Positions 28,153-31,616 of a stretch of 31,616 bases of DNA are shown here, piece by piece. This DNA comes from DAOTVS01 sp034436375 (GTDB taxonomy: Bacteria > Chloroflexota > Anaerolineae > SpSt-313), in NCBI GenBank assembly GCA_034436375.1, contig DAOTVS010000059.1, positions 1 through 31,616 on the forward strand. The letters are read 5' to 3'. Position 1 is the stretch's first letter. Every line of letters starts with the position of its first letter. The notes beneath the pieces were generated by a model that did no database searches, had not been told where the DNA came from, and saw nothing but the letters and a program-made list of their open reading frames with translations. Made by a program: the position numbers and the translations under genes.

Positions 28153-29559
28153 TCATTCATTACCGGTGACCTTCCGCAATTCTCCCACAAACGCTCTGCA
28201 CCGCTCCGGCGCATCGCCGACATAGCGCGCCACATCCATCAGCTCTTGCACCCGCGCTGCCGGCACGAGCCGGGTCAGCTCTGGGTCGGCCAAAAGCCGG
28301 TCCAGCAGCGGGTTGGGCTGCCCCTCACGGATGGCCGCCCAGGCGCCAAGCGCGTGCTCACGCAGGCGCTCGTGCCATTCCTGGCGGCTGCCGCCGGCGC
28401 GCACCAGCTCCATGAGCACCGCTTCGGTAGCCGCGAACGGTCCATAGGTCTCCAGGTTGCGCGCGATAGCCCCCTCGTGCACGCCCAGCCCGCGCACCAG
28501 CCGCGCCGCCGAACGTAGGATCTCGTCTGTAGCCAGGAAAGCCTCTGGCAGGGTGAGCCTGCGGTTGGCCGAATCGTCCAGCGTGCGCTCCAGGGCCGAA
28601 AGGGCTGCATTCTCCCACGCGACGGGCGCCTGTGCGGCCACCCAGCGCGCCAGCGAGCAGATCTTCTCCGCCGTGACCGGGTTGCGCTTGAAGGGCATGG
28701 CCGAAGAGCCCACCTGCTTTCTGCCAAAGGGCTCGCTCCACTCGCCGAAAGGCGGCGACTGCAGCAGGCGCAGGTCCAGCGCCAGCCGGTGCAGTGAGCC
28801 TGCAACCCCGGCCAGGGCGCCCAGCACGATCCAGTCGACCTTGCGCGGGTAGGTCTGGGTCGCGACCGGCCAGGCATCGAGCCCCAGCGTCTGCATCACC
28901 CGCGCCTCCAGCACTGCTGGGGTCATGCCCGTGCGGGCCAGGAGCTGGCGATAGGAGGCGGCTGTACCCACGGCGCCCTTGAGCCCCTTGCCCCGCACGC
29001 TTGCCCGGGCACGCTCGACCGCCTCCAGGTCCAGCAGCAGGTCCTGCGCGTACTGACACAGGCGATAGCCCACCGTCGTTGGTTCGGCAGGCTGCAGGTG
29101 CGTGTAGGCGATGCCGGGCAGCTCGCAAGTCGCCTCGATGCGCTCGGCCAGGGCGCCCAGAAGCTCCACCAGCCCGGTACGGATGAGATCGAGCGCCTGG
29201 CGCAGACGCAGGGCGTCGGCATTATCCTCGATATCCATGCTGGTGGCGCCCAGGTGAATGATGCCGCCGCCAACCGGGCACTGCTCAGCGTAGCAGCGCA
29301 CCTCGGCCATCAGGTCGTGGCCGATCTCGGCCTCGATCTCCAGCGCACGCTCGATATCGAGTTGCTCCGCGTGCGCGCGCAAATCAGCCACCTGCTCCGG
29401 CGTCACCAGCCCGGCCTGCGCCTGGGCCTCGGCCAGCGCCACCCAAATGCGCCGCCACAGCCGGCGCTTGTTCGCCTCGGACCAGATCGCCCGCATCGCC
29501 GGCGACCCATAGCGCCACGTGCAGGGCGAAAGATAGGTTTCGTGGCTGAATGTGCTCAT
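28153..29559 (-). CDS. purB: Adenylosuccinate lyase
   Basis: 468 residues of the fumarase/aspartase superfamily. It removes fumarate from SAICAR and from adenylosuccinate. Seen: RYGSPAMRAIWSE at the start, CPVGGGIIHLGATSMDIEDN, GIAYTHLQPAEPTTVGYRL, GLKGAVGTAASY and the signature GSSAMPFKRNPVTAEKI. I chose the ATG at 29559, preceded by AAAGG; the open frame to 29622 is repeat copy 10. It sits between two repeat copies and overlaps neither pur neighbour. Confidence 0.97.
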   Translation of the reverse strand: MSTFSHETYLSPCTWRYGSPAMRAIWSEANKRRLWRRIWVALAEAQAQAGLVTPEQVADLRAHAEQLDIERALEIEAEIGHDLMAEVRCYAEQCPVGGGIIHLGATSMDIEDNADALRLRQALDLIRTGLVELLGALAERIEATCELPGIAYTHLQPAEPTTVGYRLCQYAQDLLLDLEAVERARASVRGKGLKGAVGTAASYRQLLARTGMTPAVLEARVMQTLGLDAWPVATQTYPRKVDWIVLGALAGVAGSLHRLALDLRLLQSPPFGEWSEPFGRKQVGSSAMPFKRNPVTAEKICSLARWVAAQAPVAWENAALSALERTLDDSANRRLTLPEAFLATDEILRSAARLVRGLGVHEGAIARNLETYGPFAATEAVLMELVRAGGSRQEWHERLREHALGAWAAIREGQPNPLLDRLLADPELTRLVPAARVQELMDVARYVGDAPERCRAFVGELRKVTGNE

Positions 29560-29580
29560 CCGGATACACCTTTCGATATC

Positions 29581-29713
29581 CGTAATAAGTAATACGTAAG
29601 GTTGCCGTTTCGCTATGCCCAAGGCTTTGTGCCACTTTTGCCGAGGTAAATACTTCGAAGAGCGTTATGCGCTCCACAGGGAAACTTTACGCATTACTTA
29701 TTACTTCATTACG
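29581..29713. repeat. Long-inverted-repeat element, copy 10 (purQ-purB junction)
   Basis: Left arm CGTAATAAGTAATACGTAAG then GTTGCC; right arm AACTTTACGCATTACTTATTACTTCATTACG, somewhat diverged. The centre keeps TTTCGCTATGCCCAAGGCTT and a weak match to the copy 6-8 centre. It ends just before the purQ stop codon; CTTTACGCGCC beyond 29713 may be an extra arm module. Confidence 0.8.
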
Positions 29714-29720
29714 TGTGACT

Positions 29721-30506
29721 TTACGCGCCGCGTACCCCGTTCGCAAACAGTGCCAACCCCAACCCATCCCGCTCGCCGCGGCTCCAGCGTGGGTGTTGGT
29801 GCGGGAAGACGTGATCCTCGGGGTGGGGCATCAGGCCCATCACATTCCCCGCCGGGTTACAGATGCCGGCCACATTCCCTGCTGAGCCGTTGGGATTCTC
29901 CGGATACTCGGCCGGCTGCCCATCGGCATTGACATATGTGAGCGCTACCTGGCCGCAGGCGCGCAGAGTGGCAAGCAGCGGCGGGTCAGCGACCTGATAG
30001 TTGCCCTCGCCGTGGGCCACGGGCACATAGAGCAGGCCCTCGATGCCGCGGGTGAAGAGGCACACGCTCCCCGCCTCGGGCCGCAGGTGCACCCAGCGGC
30101 ACTCGAAATGCGCCGAACGGTTGCGCGTCAGGGTGGACGTGCGCCGCATGGGCTCGCCCGGCAAAAGCTGAGGCTTTTGCCCTGGCAGCAGGCCGGTTTT
30201 CACCAGCGCCTGAAAGCCGTTGCAGATGCCCAGCACCGGGCGCCCATCGGCAGCGAAGCGGTGCAGGTCCTCGCCCAGCCGCTCTTTGAGGACCAGCGAC
30301 CAAAGGGTGCCTGCGCCCAGGTCATCGCCATAGGAGAACCCGCCCGGCAGCACCAGAAAGCCGTAATCCAGCAGGCGACGCTCGCCAGCCAGCAGTTGGT
30401 TCAGGTGTACGATCTCCGGCTCGCCCCCCGCCAGCGCGCAGGCCACAGCGGCCTCGCGGTCACGGTTGGTGCCGGGCGCATGCAAGATCAGGACCCGCGT
30501 CTTCAT
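29721..30506 (-). CDS. purQ: Phosphoribosylformylglycinamidine synthase, glutaminase subunit
   Basis: 261 residues, class I glutamine amidotransferase that supplies ammonia to PurL. Seen: LILHAPGTNRDREAA at the start, FLVLPGGFSYGDDLGAGTLW, the nucleophile elbow LGICNGFQAL with Cys, GLLYVPVAHGEGNY, and the His-Glu pair in GLMPHPEDHVFP. The ATG at 30506 overlaps the purL stop by ATGA, so the subunits are translationally coupled. This suits their fixed stoichiometry. Confidence 0.97.
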   Translation of the reverse strand: MKTRVLILHAPGTNRDREAAVACALAGGEPEIVHLNQLLAGERRLLDYGFLVLPGGFSYGDDLGAGTLWSLVLKERLGEDLHRFAADGRPVLGICNGFQALVKTGLLPGQKPQLLPGEPMRRTSTLTRNRSAHFECRWVHLRPEAGSVCLFTRGIEGLLYVPVAHGEGNYQVADPPLLATLRACGQVALTYVNADGQPAEYPENPNGSAGNVAGICNPAGNVMGLMPHPEDHVFPHQHPRWSRGERDGLGLALFANGVRGA

Positions 30507-31616
30507 TGGGCACCCTCCCCCCGCCAGGCCCGCCGCAGGGCTCGGAGGGGCAGGTTCAGCACCTCGCCCCCGCCCAGGCCCGTCATGGTCAGGTGAGGAA
30601 CGCATTCCGTCTGGCCAATGCGTGCACAGGGCAGCCCGGCCAGCGCCTGCTGGAAGGCTGGCTCATCGTCGGGGCGTACCTCCACCAGGTAGCGGGCATT
30701 CGATTCGCTGCAGAGCAGCGTCAGGTCGTCGGTCACATCGGCGGCGTGCGGCACGGCTGCCAGATCCAGGCATAGGCCCTGGTCGCCGGCGATGGCCATC
30801 TCGGCCGCGGCTACCGCGAGCCCCCCTTCCGAAAGGTCGTGGCAGGCCTGCACCAGCCCCGCCTGTATGGCTCTATGCAGCGCCTGCGCCAGAGCCGGGC
30901 CATGCGGCGCCGGCTGGGGCACGGTGCCGCCCTCCAGGCCAAGCTGCTGGTGCAGGCATGACCCGCCCAACTCATTCCGCGTTTGCCCCAGCAGGTAGAT
31001 CGCGTTGCCGCAACCCTTGAGGTCCATCGTCACCGTGCGCTCCACCGTGGGCACCAGGCCCAGCGCCGAGATCAACAGAGTCGGCGGGATGGCTGCGCGC
31101 CCGCCCGCGCCGTCATCGTATTCGTTGTTCAGTGAGTCCTTGCCTGAGACAAAGGGCGCCCCATAGGCCAGGGCCGCGTCGTGGCAGCCGCGGCAGGCCT
31201 GCACGAGGGAACCCATCTGCTCCGGTCGCTGGGGTGACCCCCAGCAGAAATTATCGAGCAGGGCGATGCGTGTGGGGTCCGCGCCGACCGCGACCACGTT
31301 GCGCACGGCCTCATCGACCGCCGCCCACGCCATGGCATAGGGATCGGCGGCAAAGCGCGGCGCCAGCCCGCAGCCCAAGGCGCAGCCCAATGCGTTTTGT
31401 AGTGACGGTTGGAGTTCGTCTCCCGCATTCCCTTGTAGTAACGGCTTTAGCCGTTCGTCACCTGTATCCCCTTGTAGTAACGGCTTTAGCCGTTCGTCAC
31501 CCGCATCCCCTTGTAGTAACGGCTTTAGTCGTTCGTCACCTGTATCCCCTTGTAGTAACGACTTTAGTCGTTCGTCACCTGTATCCCCTTGTAGTAACGG
31601 CTTTAGCCGTTCGTCA
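30503..31616 (-). CDS. purL: Phosphoribosylformylglycinamidine synthase, synthetase subunit (C-terminal part, runs off the window)
   Basis: Only the C-terminal part (about 371 codons) is present; the 5' part lies beyond 31616. Conserved stretches: DPYAMAWAAVDEAVRN, ALLDNFCWGSP, PFVSGKDSLNNEY, CHDLSEGGLAVAAAEMAI and TLLCSESNARYLVEV. It makes FGAM from FGAR (step 4) with PurQ. Immediately N-terminal to GCGLAPRFAADPY, the frame stays open through a tandem array of 39-bp repeats encoding GDERLKPLLQGDT units up to the window edge. An in-frame TTG at 31390 could mimic a start, but it would leave out most of the enzyme. Whether the array is tolerated or inactivating is open. Confidence 0.9.
   Translation of the reverse strand, partial: DERLKPLLQGDTGDERLKSLLQGDTGDERLKPLLQGDAGDERLKPLLQGDTGDERLKPLLQGNAGDELQPSLQNALGCALGCGLAPRFAADPYAMAWAAVDEAVRNVVAVGADPTRIALLDNFCWGSPQRPEQMGSLVQACRGCHDAALAYGAPFVSGKDSLNNEYDDGAGGRAAIPPTLLISALGLVPTVERTVTMDLKGCGNAIYLLGQTRNELGGSCLHQQLGLEGGTVPQPAPHGPALAQALHRAIQAGLVQACHDLSEGGLAVAAAEMAIAGDQGLCLDLAAVPHAADVTDDLTLLCSESNARYLVEVRPDDEPAFQQALAGLPCARIGQTECVPHLTMTGLGGGEVLNLPLRALRRAWRGEGAQ
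31391..31616. repeat. Tandem array of 39-bp hairpin repeats inside purL
   Basis: Five copies, plus a degenerate sixth (31391-31425), lie head to tail with a period of 39 bp and reach the window end. On the minus strand each holds AACGGCTAAAGCCGTT, a 6-bp hairpin with a TAAA loop. One copy reads AACGACTAAAGTCGTT (both sides changed together) and one AACGACTAAAGCCGTT (one side only). Because 39 is 13 codons, the purL frame is kept. No spacers separate the units. Confidence 0.95.

Noticed and set aside
21546..29713. Integron attC-like sites between gene cassettes
   Set aside because: The size and imperfect palindromes are suggestive, but the arms lack the GTTRRRY core and its partner. The flanking genes are a housekeeping operon with overlapping pairs, and there is no integrase.
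31388..31390. TTG at 31390 as the true start of a short PurL
   Set aside because: The same frame is open to the window end, and a start here would drop most of the enzyme. There is no ribosome binding site of note.
31391..31616. CRISPR array
   Set aside because: The 39-bp units follow each other directly with no unique spacers, keep a coding frame, and no cas gene is near.

Overview
The window looks like chromosomal DNA of a GC-rich, free-living bacterium, most likely a Chloroflexota member of the Anaerolineae or a related class. This is an inference. It rests on the hrcA-grpE-dnaK operon with a CIRCE operator, the single-pass TPR protein with a long Thr/Pro-rich tail, the BNR-repeat protein, the ferredoxin-like aldo/keto reductase and the style of the pur genes. 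No 16S rRNA or tRNA gene was found to settle it, and nothing looks like a phage, plasmid or CRISPR locus.

Layout. 1-2.2 kb: a short TipAS-like protein (minus) and a DUF89/ARMT1-like phosphatase (plus). 2.2-6.7 kb: an orphan receiver domain protein and the heat-shock operon hrcA-grpE-dnaK (minus), with a strong sigma70-type promoter and CIRCE. 6.8-9.6 kb: a YcaQ-type winged-helix DNA glycosylase-like protein (minus), divergent from glucose-6-phosphate isomerase (plus). 9.8-14.7 kb: a tight plus-strand operon of a TPR membrane protein, an exported BNR-repeat protein and a membrane histidine kinase with GAF and PAS domains. 14.9-17.1 kb: a 4Fe-4S aldo/keto reductase overlapping homoserine dehydrogenase. 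17.2-21.3 kb: an Hsp70-like protein carrying four zinc ribbons, overlapping urocanase (hutU), then an OmpR-type response regulator. 21.7-31.6 kb: a minus-strand de novo purine cluster in the order purL-purQ-purB-purC-purE-purF-purD-purM-purN. It covers every step from PRPP to AICAR; purH is not in the window.

The most unusual content is repetitive. (a) At least ten copies of a roughly 140-bp long-inverted-repeat element lie between genes. Both arms are built of GTAA/TTAC modules and matched within each copy, and the centres are variable. In the pur cluster a copy sits at every gene junction that is not translationally overlapping and at none that is. The arms often supply the stop codon and last few residues of the neighbouring gene. 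(b) purL contains an in-frame tandem array of a 39-bp hairpin repeat (13 codons, GDERLKPLLQGDT) that runs off the window end. (c) A looser AGTTCC-type repeat occurs in three intergenic regions and appears to have become the acidic tail of GrpE. The Hsp70/zinc-ribbon fusion, whose ATPase residues appear to be replaced, is the most unusual single protein.
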